Assembly: GCA_031283915.1 (NCBI GenBank)
Contig: JAITAY010000172.1
Location: 1 to 6,793 of the forward strand
Direction of reading: 5' to 3'
DNA from: Tannerella sp.
GTDB taxonomy: Bacteria > Bacteroidota > Bacteroidia > Bacteroidales > Tannerellaceae
Length of the DNA stretch: 6,793 bases
Shown: piece by piece, positions 5,730-6,793 of the stretch
Layout: each line of letters begins with the position of its first letter
Numbering within the stretch: position 1 is the first letter of the stretch
The notes under the pieces: generated by a model
Database searches by the model: none
The model's input: only the letters and a program-made list of their open reading frames with translations
Told to the model about the DNA's origin: nothing
Program-made: the position numbers and the translations under genes

Positions 5730-6406
5730 TGAAGCCGGGAATTGTTTTTTTATCGGGTTTGTTATCCTTCGTCGCCCTTTCCGGCAGTTGGGCGCAAAAC
5801 GGTTTCCATCAGGAATGGGCTGTCGGTGCAGCGGGCGGCGTTAATCTTTCGTCCGTTGGTTTTTCACCGAAAGTACAGGAAGATATGTTAACGGGATACT
5901 TGGGCGGCCTGACGCTCCGCTGGATTACGGAGAAGAATCTCGGTCTCCAGGTGGAATTGAATTTCAAGCAACAGGGCTGGAAAGAAAATTTCGACGAACT
6001 GAGTGTGCCGGAAGATGCCAACTACCGTTTTCAGCATCGAATGAATTATGCAGAACTCCCTTTCATGACGCATATTTACTTTGGCGGCAAGCATACTCAC
6101 TTTTTCGTCAACCTGGGGCCGCAAATCGGTTTCCTGCTCGGCGAGCACACGGAGGATAACTTGAATGGCGCAACCCCGCAAAATATCAATGCACAGCATA
6201 CCATGCCTGCCGACAAAAGGTTTGAATGGGGAATAGGAGGCGGCCCCGGACTGGAACTCCGTACCCGTATCGGATACTTCCTGCTGGAAGGACGATATTA
6301 TTATGCCTTAAGCGATTTCTACAACACACGGCATCAGGATGTCTTTGCTAAAGCTTCTTCCCAGGTGATTTCCGTAAGACTTACTTATTTGATGCCGTTT
6401 CGGTAG
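5726..6406 (+). CDS. PorT-like outer-membrane beta-barrel protein
   Basis: A 226-residue protein with a signal peptide (MMKPGIVFLSGLLSFVALSG, cut after SWA, residue 23) followed by alternating amphipathic strands typical of the eight-stranded OMP_b-brl/PorT family of Bacteroidota: GAAGGVNLSSV (34-44), LGLQVELNFKQQGW, FFVNLGPQIGFLLGEH (about 126-141), GIGGGPGLELRT and YFLLEGRYYYALSDFYNT. It ends VISVRLTYLMPFR, a final barrel strand. Some relatives act in type IX secretion (PorT), but the family is broad and I would not assign that role. The start can be ATG 5726 or ATG 5729; the first overlaps the upstream stop as ATGA. It is the second gene of the LysM operon. A decayed glf begins 33 nt after the stop, and no terminator is evident. 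Confidence 0.85.
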   Translation: MMKPGIVFLSGLLSFVALSGSWAQNGFHQEWAVGAAGGVNLSSVGFSPKVQEDMLTGYLGGLTLRWITEKNLGLQVELNFKQQGWKENFDELSVPEDANYRFQHRMNYAELPFMTHIYFGGKHTHFFVNLGPQIGFLLGEHTEDNLNGATPQNINAQHTMPADKRFEWGIGGGPGLELRTRIGYFLLEGRYYYALSDFYNTRHQDVFAKASSQVISVRLTYLMPFR

Positions 6407-6439
6407 AGTAACGCAAGTTCGACACAGGAAACAGAACAA

Positions 6440-6793
6440 ATGTATAATTACCTCTGTACGGGTCTGTTTTTGCCCAGATCATGAGTGAAAACGGAAAGCG
6501 TTGTCTTGTCATTGATAAACGCAGTCATACCGGGGGAAATATCTACAGCCTGAATCTGAATCCACTTCCACTTCTACGGGGTGCATATTTTTCATACTGA
6601 TAAAGAGGACGTATGGCGTTATGTCAATCGTTTTATTCGTTTCAACCACTTCATTAATTCACCGCTCGCATGTTATAAGGATACGCTTTATAATCTCCCT
6701 TTTAATATGAATACATTCAACAAACGGTGGCATGTGAATACTCCGGAGGAAGCGAAATGTATCATCCGCAAATAATGCGACAAGTACCAAAAT
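6440..6793 (+). pseudogene. glf: Decayed 5' part of UDP-galactopyranose mutase (glf), runs off the window
   Basis: Pieces of Glf appear in order but in different frames. ATG 6440 starts MYNYL, then the expected IVG of the FAD-binding Rossmann loop is missing (about 6 nt lost) before TGLF. About 10 nt are then lost near 6467-6470, shifting frame, so that the first frame ends at TGA 6482-6484. The next frame (6469-6549) reads FAQIMSENG, KRCLVIDKRSHTGGNIY, then a short degenerate stretch with two 6-bp tandem duplications (6550-6573). From 6569 the original frame resumes as HFYGVHIFHT, DVWRYVNRFIRFNHF, YNLPFNMNTFNKRW and HVNTPEEAKCIIRK, until TAA at 6773-6775; CDKY after it could be continued homology. 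Glf converts UDP-galactopyranose to UDP-galactofuranose using FAD. With the Rossmann motif, two frames and a stop broken, this copy cannot make an enzyme. No promoter for it is visible. Confidence 0.9.

Noticed and set aside
6374..6384. GTAAG-A-CTTAC inverted repeat near the end of the barrel gene
   Set aside because: It is coding sequence with a one-base loop that cannot fold well, and no T run follows.
6581..6775. Independent 64-aa gene starting at GTG 6581
   Set aside because: It is the internal part of the glf pseudogene; homology continues upstream of the GTG (HFYG at 6569-6580).

Overview
The window looks like a chromosomal segment from a Bacteroidales bacterium (phylum Bacteroidota), perhaps Tannerellaceae or a relative. 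Four putative promoters carry the Bacteroidota -7 element TAnnTTTG, three of them with a TTTG -33 box 19-20 bp upstream. Starts are preceded by A-rich stretches rather than Shine-Dalgarno sites. The proteins are of Bacteroidales type: a short LysE-type exporter, a divergent PlsC-like acyltransferase, a triple-LysM/type-1 periplasmic-binding fusion, and a PorT-like barrel. All genes lie on the + strand.

Layout. (1) 1-683 has no gene I can support but is rich in repeats: two degenerate copies of a module with 7-bp tandem repeats, and between them five palindromes phased at exactly 23 bp. The palindrome core recurs at the promoter of the next gene. (2) 684-1310 encodes a LysE/RhtB-type exporter. 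(3) 1416-1787 (unknown 123-aa protein) and 1854-2990 (PlsC-like acyltransferase) probably share a promoter at 1354-1385. (4) 3124-3735 is the rplU-rpmA ribosomal operon, with a well-matched promoter, a leader hairpin and a strong intrinsic terminator at 3850-3886. (5) 3972-6406 is a two-gene envelope operon: a secreted three-LysM/periplasmic-binding protein overlapping by 4 nt a PorT-like outer-membrane barrel. (6) 6440 to the window end is a decayed 5' part of glf (UDP-galactopyranose mutase) with two internal deletions, two frameshifts and a stop.

How the genes fit together. The rplU-rpmA pair is housekeeping. The LysM protein should bind peptidoglycan in the periplasm while its downstream partner sits in the outer membrane; coupled translation suggests one envelope assembly. 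The acyltransferase fits glycerolipid or lysolipid acylation, but the usual motif III glutamate appears as asparagine. The glf remnant suggests past galactofuranose synthesis for a surface glycan, now lost at this locus. The least explained structure is the palindromic array and its flanking repeat modules in the first 680 bp.
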